A stretch of 52,127 bases of DNA from an uncultured Duncaniella sp. (GCA_910584825.1 CAJUCI010000014.1:11447-63573), one strand, 5' to 3'; shown: positions 35,665-44,470, numbered from the stretch's first letter. Program-made: numbers and translations. The notes: generated from the sequence alone by a model not told the origin.

Positions 35665-36868
35665 TCTTTGCGAGACCGAGTTTCTTGGCGGTTTCCATGG
35701 GGATGGCGTCGCGGTGAACGAGGATGTCGAGGGTCTTGGCGAGGAAGTAAGGCTCGGATACGTAGAAGAATCCGCCGTACACCTGGTTGGTGTCCCAAGA
35801 GTTCTTCACCTTATAATAACGGTTGCCCTTCTGGTCGACAGCCTTGCCCATGATTACCATGCCGTGGTCGTCGGTGGTCTCGTGGTTGTCAAACATCTCC
35901 TGACGCATTTCCTGTGTCACGGTGATTTCCTCGCGCGGGCCGTCGATTTTGTTGTTCTCGCGCTCGCGCTCCTTGTCGCTGAGCTTGACCCAACGTGACA
36001 GTTCGGTGCCGGTGAGGTCAGCCTCGGTCTTTTTCTTGGGGATTACGGCATAGCCTTCGTTCCACTTGAAGCCCGGTTCGCTCACGTCGGCGGCCCATGC
36101 TACGGAATATCCGTTGTCAAGGGCGTTGTCAACGATGGCCTTCAGCTCGTCCATAGGCACGTTGTAGTACGAGCCCCAAATCCAGTTGTCGGCAACCTCG
36201 ATGGGGAATGTCTGATAGAAGGGGTGGTGGGTATAGGAGGTCACGGGAATGTAGTCGGCCATGTTGAGGTCGAGCATCTTGGCGAACGACTGGGGGGTGT
36301 AGGTCTTGCCCTCGTACTCGAATGTCTCGGGGATTTCGCCGAAATATGCGTCAAGCACTCCGCTGAATGCCTTCTTCCATGCGGTCGACTTCTTGCCGCG
36401 CTTGTTGTTGGCGGCGTTGAGCACACCCTTGAGCGCAGGCTCCACTTCGGAATGGTCATGTTTGGCCTCGCCATACTGCAGGCCGGTGTACGCGCTCTCG
36501 GGCACGATGCCGTAACGGTCGTAGACGTAGGGGACGTCGAGGGTGCTACCGCCCTGGGCAAAGTTGATGGTGCCGTCCATGCGCACGTATTTGTCAGCCT
36601 TGTCATTGTAGCAGTGGCGTACAATCCACATCTCGCTCAGGTCATATTCCTTGCCGGTCTTGCGCAGAAGCTCGTCCTCAAGAAATCCGATGCCTGAGAA
36701 GCTCCAGCATGTGCCTGACTTGTTCTGGTCCTTGACGGGTGTGGTCTTGTTGACCTTCACATCGGTAAACTTGAACCCTTCGATGGTGTCGTTTTTCTCA
36801 ACCTTGTCCTCGGCAAACGCTCCGAGTGCAAGAGAGGCCATGAGTGCGGCCGAAAGATACTTTTTCAT
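35651..36868 (-). CDS. Exported C1B cysteine aminopeptidase (bleomycin hydrolase/PepC family)
   Basis: 405-aa papain-fold peptidase. Signal peptide MKKYLSAALMASLALGAFA; then the catalytic triad: C54 in QNKSGTCWSFSG with oxyanion Q48, H335 in DDHGMVIMG and N356 in YKVKNSWDT. C1B enzymes normally form a cytosolic hexamer trimming peptides from the N-terminus. Here the export signal points to a periplasmic or surface role, as in several gut Bacteroidales. First gene of the operon leading into ruvA and sprA, preceded by a TATCTTTG promoter element; the divergent gene encodes a small barrel. Confidence 0.92.
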   Translation of the reverse strand: MKKYLSAALMASLALGAFAEDKVEKNDTIEGFKFTDVKVNKTTPVKDQNKSGTCWSFSGIGFLEDELLRKTGKEYDLSEMWIVRHCYNDKADKYVRMDGTINFAQGGSTLDVPYVYDRYGIVPESAYTGLQYGEAKHDHSEVEPALKGVLNAANNKRGKKSTAWKKAFSGVLDAYFGEIPETFEYEGKTYTPQSFAKMLDLNMADYIPVTSYTHHPFYQTFPIEVADNWIWGSYYNVPMDELKAIVDNALDNGYSVAWAADVSEPGFKWNEGYAVIPKKKTEADLTGTELSRWVKLSDKERERENNKIDGPREEITVTQEMRQEMFDNHETTDDHGMVIMGKAVDQKGNRYYKVKNSWDTNQVYGGFFYVSEPYFLAKTLDILVHRDAIPMETAKKLGLAKSVKK

Positions 36869-36905
36869 TGGTATATTAATGTGAATGATTTATACACTTG
36901 CAGTG

Positions 36906-36913
36906 CAAAGATA
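36906..36913 (-). promoter_or_regulatory. -7 element TATCTTTG for the C1B peptidase operon
   Basis: TATCTTTG on the minus strand, 37 nt upstream of ATG 36868. It is divergent from the element at 36957-36964. Confidence 0.6.
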
Positions 36914-36956
36914 CACTAAAAATCTCTAAACACAGTATAATTACGTAAAAAATCAC

Positions 36957-36964
36957 TATCTTTG
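36957..36964 (+). promoter_or_regulatory. -7 element TATCTTTG for the barrel gene
   Basis: TATCTTTG, 26 nt before ATG 36991. It shares a 122-bp divergent control region with the peptidase operon. Confidence 0.6.
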
Positions 36965-36990
36965 TCCGCTGATTAATCAATCAAAACCAC

Positions 36991-37617
36991 ATGAAACGTA
37001 GCCTTACATTAATACTTATAATTATAGCCGCATTTTGTGCGACATCATCGACATATGCCCAGATGCGCTGGGGTGCCACCGCCGGAGTCAACATCAACAC
37101 GATGAAATTCAAGCAGGAACTGTTCGGAGTCAGCAGTGCTGTCGGCGAGTCGGCCGGTGTCAGGGGCGAGATGATGTTTCCCGGCATAGGTTTCGGCATA
37201 GAGCTTGGGCTGTATTATCAGCAGCAGGGTGCTACGCTGCATCTTGCCGACAAGCCCAATATCATATGGAGCTCGCAGGGCTATGGCGACGAGCGGGTGT
37301 ACGTCCACAATATCGCCATCCCGTTCAATCTAAAATTTAAGTGGACCCGCATGCAGGGCCTTGAGGATTATGTGGCCCCCTTTGTGTTCGGCGGCCCTAT
37401 ACTCCAGATTCAGGCCGGCCACAGCAAGTGTGACGCGCTCAAGTATTCGGGCGGCGATGTGGAGATTTGCGCCGGTATCGGTGTCGAGATTCTGAAGCGT
37501 TGGCAAATAGCCGGTTCGTATATCTGGGGTATGACCTATTCACTCAAGACGGCCCAGCTCGTTGACGTGAGCGCACGCAATCGCACCTGGGATGTCAAGG
37601 TGACGTACTTCTTCTGA
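36991..37617 (+). CDS. Small outer-membrane beta-barrel protein (PorT/OMP_b-brl type)
   Basis: 208 aa. Signal peptide (about 1-24, ending in SSTYAQ), then eight or so amphipathic strands and a final strand ending VKVTYFF, as in small Bacteroidetes barrels. The MRWGATAGVNINTMKF start after the signal is typical of the outer-membrane-beta-barrel_2 domain family to which PorT belongs. A type IX role is therefore possible but not shown. Stop is followed by palindrome copy C. Confidence 0.83.
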   Translation: MKRSLTLILIIIAAFCATSSTYAQMRWGATAGVNINTMKFKQELFGVSSAVGESAGVRGEMMFPGIGFGIELGLYYQQQGATLHLADKPNIIWSSQGYGDERVYVHNIAIPFNLKFKWTRMQGLEDYVAPFVFGGPILQIQAGHSKCDALKYSGGDVEICAGIGVEILKRWQIAGSYIWGMTYSLKTAQLVDVSARNRTWDVKVTYFF

Positions 37618-37647
37618 TAGAATTCTTTTATTGAAAGTCCCCCCCCG

Positions 37648-37788
37648 AATTTAAGAAGGGGACACAAGGACATAAGGGACAAAAGCGACATAAGGAATAT
37701 ATCATTCTGATAATCAGTGATTATTTGAGTATATATAAACCTTATGTCGCTTTTGTCCCTTATGTCGTTGTGTCCCTTTCTTGGATTA
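37648..37788. repeat. AAGNGACAW palindrome, copy C
   Basis: Same unit structure. The third unit is GGGACA instead of AGAGACA, and its partner in the right arm changed accordingly; one uncompensated mismatch remains. It lies between two convergent genes. Confidence 0.88.
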
Positions 37789-37798
37789 GAACACTATC

Positions 37799-38155
37799 CT
37801 ATTCAAGTTCGGGGAATTCTGAGCGCATGCGTTTGGGGAGTTTTTTGACGACCTCGTTGTAGCTGTGGATTATGAGCGACTGTATCATTGAGTCGCTCAG
37901 GTTGCCGGTGAGGCTTATCTGATTCCAATATTTTTTGTTCCAATGCCAGGCCGGTTCAATCTCAGCGTGCAGTTCGCGCAGCTCTAAGGCATAGTCAGGA
38001 TTGCATTTCACCACGAAATAGTCGGGTCGGGTGAGTCCTATGCAGGCGAAAATCTTGTCGGCCACTCTGAAAAGGAGGTAATCTTCGCCAAAGGCCATGT
38101 CCTCGGTGGTCATGGGCAGTGACAGGCAATATTCGCGGATGGTCTCGATATTCAT
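37799..38155 (-). CDS. MmcQ/YjbR family protein
   Basis: 118-aa protein with the YjbR fold, a small DNA-binding-like alpha/beta protein of unknown process. Typical features are PMTTEDMAFGEDYLLFRV and DYFVVKCNPDYALELRE, and a late NQISLTG. ATG 38155 gives the normal family start (MNIETIREYCLSLP); the earlier ATG at 38200 is inside palindrome copy D. Its stop is 10 bp from palindrome copy C, so the gene sits between two copies. Confidence 0.88.
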   Translation of the reverse strand: MNIETIREYCLSLPMTTEDMAFGEDYLLFRVADKIFACIGLTRPDYFVVKCNPDYALELRELHAEIEPAWHWNKKYWNQISLTGNLSDSMIQSLIIHSYNEVVKKLPKRMRSEFPELE

Positions 38156-38191
38156 GATATTATAGAATTTTTCAAATGGTAGGAGCGTATC

Positions 38192-38336
38192 ATAATTCAA
38201 GAAAGGGACATAAGGACATAAGAGACAAAAGCGACATAAGTTTATTGATTATTTTGAATAATCATTGATTATCAAGATAATATATTTCTTATGTCGCTTT
38301 TGTCTCTTATGTCCTTATGTCCCTTTCTTGAATTAT
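38192..38336. repeat. AAGNGACAW palindrome, copy D
   Basis: The most perfect copy: ATAATTCAAGAAAGGG and its exact reverse complement at the ends, perfectly paired unit blocks, and centre ATAATCATTGATTATC. The last bases of the MFS gene, including its TAA stop (38333-38335), are part of the repeat end. Confidence 0.92.
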
Positions 38337-39766
38337 GCCTCGCCGTCAAGGCGGACTTCCTCGTTCTGAGCCTCGATGTTAGGCTTGTCGAGGCCGTAAT
38401 GGTTGCGGGTGTCGAGCACCTTGAGCCATATGGCGAAGAGAAGAGCCACTACGCCGAGTCCGGCGAAGAGAAGCATCGGGTTGGTGTAGTCATACTGTGT
38501 CGGGTCGGTCACACCGGGGTTGGATGCCTCGAGCATTGTGCCGAAGAGGATGGGTATGCCGAAGAGGCCGATGTTCTGCACCCAGAAGATGAGCGAGTAG
38601 GCACTGCCGAGATAGCGTGCGTCCATCACCTTGGGCACCGAAGGCCACAGGGCGGCGGGAACGAGCGAGAATGACACGCCGAGCACGATGATGGTGGTGA
38701 GGGCCAGGCCCTGGCTTGGGAAAGCGGGGAGTACGAGGGCAAACACGAGGTGGCAGCATATGAGCAGCAGCGAGCCTATCATGAGCATGGTGGCTCCGCG
38801 GCCTACACGGTCAAGGAAGTAGCCCAGCGGGGGAGTGAGGCACAGCGCGCCGATGGGGAACCAGCGCAGGAGGTCGGCGGCCTGAGTCTCGGAGATGTGG
38901 AGGTTGCACTGGAGCATGTTGGTGCCGAAACGCTGGAAGGGGAAGATGGCCGAGTAATAGAGCACGCAGAGCAGGGCGATAATCCAGAAGAGCCGGCTCT
39001 TGAAGAGGTTGCCCACGTCGCTGAGCTTGAACTCCTCCTCGCCCTCGCCGTCATTGGCGGCTCCGAGCTGACGGTCGAGCTTGGTGTCCATGAATGTGAA
39101 CACTATATATGATATGAGGCCGATGAGCAGCAGCACTGTGCAGAAAGCCACGGGGGGCACCACCGAGGGGTTGTCCTTGCCCATCCAGTCGGCCAGGCGG
39201 GGCGAGAGCGAGAGCACGGCAAACACGCCGAGGCGGGCAATTGCCATCTCAACACCCATTGCGAGGGCCATTTCCTTGCCTTTGAACCACTTGGCGATAG
39301 CCTTTGAGACTGTGATACCGGCCATCTCACATCCGCAGCCGAACACTGTGAAGCCAAGCGCGGCGAGCTTGGCACTGCCGGGCATCTCTACCCACCATGA
39401 GCTGAGCCACTGCTCAAACGCTGTGCCGGCAAAAAGCGGGCTGATGGCGTAGAGCTTGAGGCAGGCTCCGGCAAACATCACCGAGGCCGAGAGTGTGCCG
39501 GTAAACCGCACGCCCATCTTGTCGAGGATGATGCCCGCAAGGATGAGGAAGCCGAATACGTTGAGCATGTATTCAGCTCCGGCATAGTAGCCGAATGCCT
39601 CGGGCGACCACCCGAGCTGGGTGTTGACGAGCGACTGGAGCGGCGACATTACGTCGACAAACATGTAACCGAAAAACATCATCGACGCAATGAGTATCAG
39701 GGCTATCCACCTGACCCACCATTTGTCGGAAATAAGCCTTTGGACGGCTGTGCGTGTAGCTTCCAT
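38333..39766 (-). CDS. MFS transporter (MFSD1-like)
   Basis: 477-aa inner-membrane transporter with twelve hydrophobic segments and a charged central loop (about 225-245, rich in Glu). Most like MFSD1-type or nitrate/oxalate-type members by the layout of the first helices (MMFFGYMFVDVMSPLQ) and the loop KWFKGKEMALAMG. The substrate cannot be read. It has its own TAATTTTG promoter element, and its stop is supplied by the end of palindrome copy D. Confidence 0.82.
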   Translation of the reverse strand: MEATRTAVQRLISDKWWVRWIALILIASMMFFGYMFVDVMSPLQSLVNTQLGWSPEAFGYYAGAEYMLNVFGFLILAGIILDKMGVRFTGTLSASVMFAGACLKLYAISPLFAGTAFEQWLSSWWVEMPGSAKLAALGFTVFGCGCEMAGITVSKAIAKWFKGKEMALAMGVEMAIARLGVFAVLSLSPRLADWMGKDNPSVVPPVAFCTVLLLIGLISYIVFTFMDTKLDRQLGAANDGEGEEEFKLSDVGNLFKSRLFWIIALLCVLYYSAIFPFQRFGTNMLQCNLHISETQAADLLRWFPIGALCLTPPLGYFLDRVGRGATMLMIGSLLLICCHLVFALVLPAFPSQGLALTTIIVLGVSFSLVPAALWPSVPKVMDARYLGSAYSLIFWVQNIGLFGIPILFGTMLEASNPGVTDPTQYDYTNPMLLFAGLGVVALLFAIWLKVLDTRNHYGLDKPNIEAQNEEVRLDGEA

Positions 39767-39803
39767 TTAGTGATAATAGATTTGTTTATTTTGATTTATG
39801 AGA

Positions 39804-39811
39804 CAAAATTA
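39804..39811 (-). promoter_or_regulatory. -7 element TAATTTTG for the MFS gene
   Basis: TAATTTTG on the minus strand, 37 nt before ATG 39766. Confidence 0.5.
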
Positions 39812-39927
39812 ATCAAAATTATGAAAAATCGGAATAATTTGCCTAATTTCGTGGCTTTAATCCTCTATTAAGATTAAGAGGTTGTCTCTGCACATCCTCT
39901 GATAACCGATTCAACTGAATTGCCCAT

Positions 39928-41022
39928 ATGCCTCAGCCTTACAATCTTGACCGCACGGTGCGGCTTGTCATAAACTGCGTGTTGTTTCTCGGCCTGATAT
40001 GGCTCGTCAATACGCTCAAGGGGGTTCTCCTGCCGTTTTGCGTCGGTTGCCTCATAGCCTATATCTTCGAGCCGTTCGTGCAGTTTAACCGCGAGCTTCT
40101 CAATCTGCGCGGACGAGTCATCGCCACCCTCGTCACGCTGTTCGAGATGGTGTTCTTCTTCACAGTACTGTGCTATTTCTTCGTCCCGATGATTGTGCAC
40201 GAGTCCTCTCAGATGGCTTCGATGCTCAAGGCATATGCCTCGAGCGGGTCGAGCGTGCCGTTTGTGCCTGAGTCGGTGCATGCCTTCCTGCGGCGTAATC
40301 TTGATTTCGAGTTCCTCGCCTCCAAACTTTCGCGCGACGAGTGGACGAGCATGATTGAGGAGGGCCTCTCGGCGTCATGGTCGGTAATAACGGGGTCGGT
40401 GTCGATAGTGCTGAGTGTGTTCAGCTGGGCCATCGTACTGCTCTATGTGGTGTTCATCATGATTGACTATGAGCGCATATCGCGCGGATTCCGCCATATG
40501 GTGATGCCCAAGTACCGTAAGACGGTATTTAAGGTGGCGCGTGATGTTAAGGTGTCGATGAACCGTTATTTCCGCGGTCAGGCACTTGTGTCGTTTATCG
40601 TCGGCATACTGTTCTCGATAGGTTTCATGATAATCGGATTGCCTATGGCCGTTGTCCTGGGCATGTTTATAGGTCTGCTCAACATGGTGCCTTATCTGCA
40701 GCTCGTGTCGCTCATACCTACCACGCTCATATGCCTCGTCTGCTCGGTGAGCGGCGATGTCAGCTTCTGGACACTCTTTTGGGAGTCGATGGCTGTATAT
40801 ATAATAGTACAGGCCATCCAGGACTTTTTCCTTACGCCGCGCATCATTGGAAAGGCCATGAGCATGAATCCGGCCATAATATTCCTGTCGCTGTCGATAT
40901 GGGGCACGCTTCTCGGCATGATTGGCCTGATTATTGCCATACCGCTGACCACTCTGCTCCTTTCGTATTACGACCAATACATCATACGTCACGAGCACGA
41001 AGAGGCGTCAGAAACGGCCTGA
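39928..41022 (+). CDS. AI-2E family transporter (PerM/YdiK-like)
   Basis: 364-aa membrane protein. Two N-terminal helices separated by the GVLLPFCVGCLIAYIFEPF segment, a hydrophilic stretch (about 90-150), and five further helices. The conserved LPMAVVLGMFIGLLNMVPYLQ and late PRIIGKAMSMNPAIIFLSLSIWG identify the family. Members export autoinducer-2 (TqsA) or act as Na+/H+ antiporters; which applies here is not decidable. Transcribed toward the tRNA-Pro gene. Confidence 0.9.
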   Translation: MPQPYNLDRTVRLVINCVLFLGLIWLVNTLKGVLLPFCVGCLIAYIFEPFVQFNRELLNLRGRVIATLVTLFEMVFFFTVLCYFFVPMIVHESSQMASMLKAYASSGSSVPFVPESVHAFLRRNLDFEFLASKLSRDEWTSMIEEGLSASWSVITGSVSIVLSVFSWAIVLLYVVFIMIDYERISRGFRHMVMPKYRKTVFKVARDVKVSMNRYFRGQALVSFIVGILFSIGFMIIGLPMAVVLGMFIGLLNMVPYLQLVSLIPTTLICLVCSVSGDVSFWTLFWESMAVYIIVQAIQDFFLTPRIIGKAMSMNPAIIFLSLSIWGTLLGMIGLIIAIPLTTLLLSYYDQYIIRHEHEEASETA

Positions 41023-41086
41023 TTTTAACATATGAAAACATAAAATACAGCTTTTGTGTTAATCGATGTTAAAATATGCGGAAATA

Positions 41087-41118
41087 TTTGGTGGGTATCA
41101 AAAAAGTCCCTACCTTTG
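41087..41118 (+). promoter_or_regulatory. Consensus promoter TTTG-N20-TACCTTTG for tRNA-Pro
   Basis: TTTG at 41087-41090, spacing 20, TACCTTTG at 41111-41118, 31 nt before the mature tRNA. Confidence 0.75.
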
Positions 41119-41149
41119 CAACGCAAAAACAAAAAAGCAATAGCCTAAT

Positions 41150-41223
41150 CGGGGTGTAGCTCAGTTGGTTAGAGTACGCGTCTGGGGGGCGTGAGGTCGC
41201 TAGTTCGAGTCTAGTCACCCCGA
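41150..41223 (+). tRNA. tRNA-Pro (anticodon GGG)
   Basis: 74-nt cloverleaf read by eye: acceptor CGGGGTG/CACCCCG, D-arm GCTCAGTTGGTTAGAG, anticodon loop CTGGGGG with GGG, T-loop TTCGAGT, discriminator A. The 3' CCA is not encoded. It decodes CCC and CCU. A strong promoter precedes it and an intrinsic terminator follows at 41239-41269. Confidence 0.93.
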
Positions 41224-41238
41224 CTGATTAGGAAGAGA

Positions 41239-41269
41239 AGCCTGCAACTCAACAAGTTGCGGGCTTTTC
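41239..41269 (+). terminator. Intrinsic terminator after tRNA-Pro
   Basis: Stem AGCCTGCAACT / AGTTGCGGGCT (11 bp with one G-T) around loop CAACA, followed by TTTTCT. Confidence 0.85.
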
Positions 41270-41397
41270 TAATATATGCCCGGGACAAAATCGGGACAAG
41301 CCGTTTAGAGATTGTTTTTAAACAACCGTTTAAACTTATTGGGTGTTTGGGTAGTCTATATGTTAAGAGGCTTGATTTTGTGGCCTCGAGTATTGCA

Positions 41398-41967
41398 ATG
41401 ATGAATCTTAGGAATAGTTTTATTGTGTGCCTGCTGGTCGGTGTGCTTGCGTGCGGATGTTCGCGGCATGACGATGGCGAGGCGATGTATAATGAGGTGA
41501 AGTCGGTAGACAAGCTGGTGCTTGCCTCGATGAGTATATCAAAGGTCGGGTCGCTCAGTTCCACAGCCTGGTGGAAGATAGGCGACAGGGTGGGAGTGTA
41601 CTCCTATGACACGTATCTGCGCGCGTATATCGACCTTTCCGAACTGACACGTGATGACCTTAAGTGGGACGACGGCCACAAGCGTGTGCATCTGACGCTG
41701 CCACCGGTGCGCACTGAGTTTGCCGGCCGCGATGCCGGGATGCGCGAGGAGCATTACCGTGTGTCGGGCTTCCGCTCGCATATCGATGCCAAGGAGCGTG
41801 CGGAGATAAAGGAGCGCATGAACACGCATCTGCGCGAGGAGGTGGAGAATAACAGCCAATTTCGCGAGATGCTTACCGAGAAAGCCGAGAAAAAGGCCCG
41901 TGCATATTTCGAGATGCTGTTCAAGGCCAACGGCTATGACGCGGATATTGATTTCAGAACCTTATAG
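41398..41967 (+). CDS. DUF4230 lipoprotein
   Basis: 190-aa protein with a lipoprotein signal (FIVCLLVGVLACGC; the Cys after LACG is the likely lipidation site), so anchored in a membrane on the periplasmic side. The rest matches the DUF4230 pattern: KLVLASMSISKV, a beta-sheet region, then a long charged helix (about 125-175) and a final ADIDFRTL. Function of the domain is unknown. It is followed after 15 nt by a second DUF4230 protein, forming a pair. The frame is open back to 41257 but that part encodes no plausible start. Confidence 0.82.
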   Translation: MMNLRNSFIVCLLVGVLACGCSRHDDGEAMYNEVKSVDKLVLASMSISKVGSLSSTAWWKIGDRVGVYSYDTYLRAYIDLSELTRDDLKWDDGHKRVHLTLPPVRTEFAGRDAGMREEHYRVSGFRSHIDAKERAEIKERMNTHLREEVENNSQFREMLTEKAEKKARAYFEMLFKANGYDADIDFRTL

Positions 41968-41982
41968 ACTGGATTACACGAT

Positions 41983-42597
41983 ATGAAGATACCAAACATA
42001 TTCCCTATAAAGACCGTGATTTTCGCTCTCGTGACCGCGCTTGCGTTGGGAGGCGGCATATGGTGGTGGCGTACATCAAGGAGCGGGCAGGACGATATAT
42101 CGGTGCGCGGAGCCTCGAATATCGACATCCGCACACTCGTGCAGCTGTGTACTACCGAGATTTACGAGGATGTGCCTGTCAAGTACCGCATCGGCACGAA
42201 GCATCTCGTGGCCCGTCAGCTGCAGCAGGGGACGGTCTCGTTTGACCTCGAGGGGCTGGACGTGGACACGTCGGCCGACACTCTGACGGTGGTGCTTCCG
42301 GCCGAGATTGTGGAGATACATGAGTCTACGGCTCCGAATGCCTATGAGGTGTATGACACGTGGAATGACGAACTGTTCGGCTCCAACAATCTCACCGTGA
42401 AGGAGGAGAATAAAATAAAGGCGAGTGCGAGGCGTGATGCCGTGCGTAGGCAGTATGTCAACGGCACCGTAGCCCGTGCGCGCAAAGAGGCGGCCGGGAG
42501 CCTAAAAAGCTACATGGAGATGCTTTACCGTAAGCCTGTGGTGGTCATTGACCCCACTCCGGCCGGAGTTCACTATAAGGAATACGTCAGGAAATGA
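41983..42597 (+). CDS. DUF4230 membrane protein
   Basis: 204 aa with one N-terminal transmembrane segment (about 9-30, TVIFALVTALALGGGIWWW) and a DUF4230 domain (about 45-204): RTLVQLCTTEIYEDVPV, GTVSFDLEGLDVDT, a helical region ARRDAVRRQYVNG and PVVVIDP near the end. Tandem paralogue of the preceding lipoprotein. The two together may form one envelope complex; role unknown. Confidence 0.82.
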   Translation: MKIPNIFPIKTVIFALVTALALGGGIWWWRTSRSGQDDISVRGASNIDIRTLVQLCTTEIYEDVPVKYRIGTKHLVARQLQQGTVSFDLEGLDVDTSADTLTVVLPAEIVEIHESTAPNAYEVYDTWNDELFGSNNLTVKEENKIKASARRDAVRRQYVNGTVARARKEAAGSLKSYMEMLYRKPVVVIDPTPAGVHYKEYVRK

Positions 42598-42628
42598 TGT
42601 GGCGATGCCCTGTCGCCGCAGGGGCGCA

Positions 42629-43609
42629 TTATAAAGTGTAGAGCGGCGTAACTGCGTAGCGGGGCAGGGCTATCACGCGTATGTCACTGCCCGCCCCGGC
42701 CTCGCTTTTGCTGATGGCATCGGTCACGGCCTGTACGGCTATCTGCGGGGCGTTGTTGTCATGCGACAGGTGGCACAGGTAGATGTTGCGGAGCGTGGGC
42801 GACATTATCCCGGCGAGAAATTCTGCCGTCACGGCATTGTCGAGATGACCGTTGTTGGCCACGATTCGAGCCTTGAGATGCTCGGGGTATGTGCCGTTGC
42901 GCAGCATCTGCAGGTCGTAGTTTGACTCGATGACTATCGTGTCGGACTGACGCATATAGTGGTCCACGCGGTGCGAAATGCAGCCGAGGTCGGTGGCGAT
43001 GGTGATGGCACGGTCGCCGTGCGTGATGTGAAATCCCGCATTGTCCGAGCCGTCATGCATGACCTCAAACGGGGTAATCTCGAATCTTCCGATTTTAAAC
43101 GAGAACTCTTTATATATAGGTGTATGGTAGTCCTTTATGCGACGCGATATGTTGTGGCGGCGCAGTATGCCGTTGAATGTGCGCAGCGTGCAATAGAGCC
43201 TCATGTGGCGGTTGGCCCGCAGCAGGGCATAGGCCTGTGAGATGTGGTCGTGGTGGTCGTGGGTGAGTATGATGCCCCCGACGCGGCTCATGGGTATGCC
43301 GTTGGCCATCAGTGCTGATGTGACCTTCTTGGCATCAATACCGGCATCAATCAGAAATCCTCCGTTGCGGTCGCCTATATAGGCGCAGTTGCCGCTGCTG
43401 CCGCTGCCGAAGCTCATGAAGAATACCTTGTCGGTAGCCTCAAGAGGAGGCAGGTCATCGATAATCGACGGCCTGGCATAAGTCTCGGCTATATGCTGCA
43501 TCTTCTCGGGCGGGATGATTTCAAAGTCGGGGTCGAGCCGTTCGTTGAAATCGTCGAGTCCGTCGAAGAGTCCCGGTTGCTGTGGTGGTATGCTGAATTT
43601 GCGGCGCAT
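42629..43609 (-). CDS. MBL-fold hydrolase, YycJ/WalJ-like
   Basis: 326-aa metallo-beta-lactamase-fold enzyme. Zinc-binding THDHHDH (116-122), SFGSGSSGNCAYIG start of the fold at about 66, D in ATDLGC, and a late CHLSHDNN His motif. Relatives (YycJ/WalJ) are 5'-3' DNA exonucleases involved in mismatch repair or cell-wall coordination. An N-terminal extension of about 60 residues is extra compared with the family. Co-directional with and 51 nt after the RsmI-like gene. Confidence 0.88.
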   Translation of the reverse strand: MRRKFSIPPQQPGLFDGLDDFNERLDPDFEIIPPEKMQHIAETYARPSIIDDLPPLEATDKVFFMSFGSGSSGNCAYIGDRNGGFLIDAGIDAKKVTSALMANGIPMSRVGGIILTHDHHDHISQAYALLRANRHMRLYCTLRTFNGILRRHNISRRIKDYHTPIYKEFSFKIGRFEITPFEVMHDGSDNAGFHITHGDRAITIATDLGCISHRVDHYMRQSDTIVIESNYDLQMLRNGTYPEHLKARIVANNGHLDNAVTAEFLAGIMSPTLRNIYLCHLSHDNNAPQIAVQAVTDAISKSEAGAGSDIRVIALPRYAVTPLYTL

Positions 43610-43660
43610 GAGGTTGTGTGGAGGATATTGCTGGTTGTGATGGATGTCTTATTCACACTC

Positions 43661-44365
43661 TCAGCTGTACAGCAGAAAGATTGTGGGGATTTTATCGTAA
43701 TTATATGCGCGTTTGGCCCATTTTGCGAGGGGGAGTGTGATGATTTCCTGAGATGGCCCGGTGATGTCGGATGCTACACACAGTCTCATGCCCGAGGGGA
43801 GGGTGGATACGAGTTCGGCGATAAGGCGGTTGTTGCGATAGGGGGTCTCGATGAATATCTGAGTCTGGCGGCGTGTGCGTATCAGCCGCTCCATCTCGTG
43901 GAGTTTCTCGGTACGTGCGCGTGACTCATGGGGCAGATAGCCGTTGAACGCAAATGTCTGACCGTTGAATCCCGAAGCCATCAGTGCCATTATTATGCTT
44001 GACGGCCCTACGAGCGGCACCACGGTGACACCTTTCTGCTGTGCCACAGCCACAAGGTCGGCTCCCGGGTCGGCTACGGCCGGACATCCGGCCTCGGAGA
44101 TTACCCCCACGGGCTGACCGTCGGCTATCGGGGCAAGCATAGCGGGCACCTCTGCCGGGTCGGTGTGTTCGTCAAGAGTGGTGAAGGTGATGGCGTTGAT
44201 GTCGATTGACGGGTCGCAACGCTTGAGAAAACGCCGTGCAGTCCTGATATTCTCCACTACATAATGACGTATCTCCCTCACAATCTCGATGTTGAGAGGG
44301 GGCAACACATTCGCCACGGGCGAATCACTCATGGTGGATGGTATCAGATATAAGGCAGGCTCCAA
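43661..44365 (-). CDS. RsmI-like SAM-dependent methyltransferase
   Basis: 234-aa tetrapyrrole-methylase-fold enzyme similar to 16S rRNA 2'-O-methyltransferase RsmI: VGVISEAGCPAVADPG, PLVGPSSIIMALMASGFNGQ and the FIETPYRNNRL block are family signatures. It is shorter than E. coli RsmI, lacking its C-terminal domain, a form usual in Bacteroidetes. Probable substrate is C1402 of 16S rRNA, by analogy. It lies in the minus-strand run after an AT-rich spacer that separates it from sufB. Confidence 0.85.
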   Translation of the reverse strand: MEPALYLIPSTMSDSPVANVLPPLNIEIVREIRHYVVENIRTARRFLKRCDPSIDINAITFTTLDEHTDPAEVPAMLAPIADGQPVGVISEAGCPAVADPGADLVAVAQQKGVTVVPLVGPSSIIMALMASGFNGQTFAFNGYLPHESRARTEKLHEMERLIRTRRQTQIFIETPYRNNRLIAELVSTLPSGMRLCVASDITGPSQEIITLPLAKWAKRAYNYDKIPTIFLLYS

Positions 44366-44470
44366 AGGGAATTTAAAATTTAAAATGGAAAATTTAAAAT
44401 TTAGAATTATCGGTGGCTGGCGGCTAAATTGCTAATTACTAATTACTAATTGCTAATTACTAATTGCCCC
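44366..44470. repeat. AT-rich simple-repeat spacer after sufB
   Basis: Contains ATTTAAAATTTAAAAT units (44370-44405) and CTAATTACTAATTGC units (44424-44467). It shares the TTTAAAATTTAAAAT core with 13926-13951. No gene. Confidence 0.7.

Noticed and set aside
41257..41397. Upstream extension of the first DUF4230 gene
   Set aside because: It would start inside the tRNA terminator and put 47 residues before a proper lipoprotein signal.
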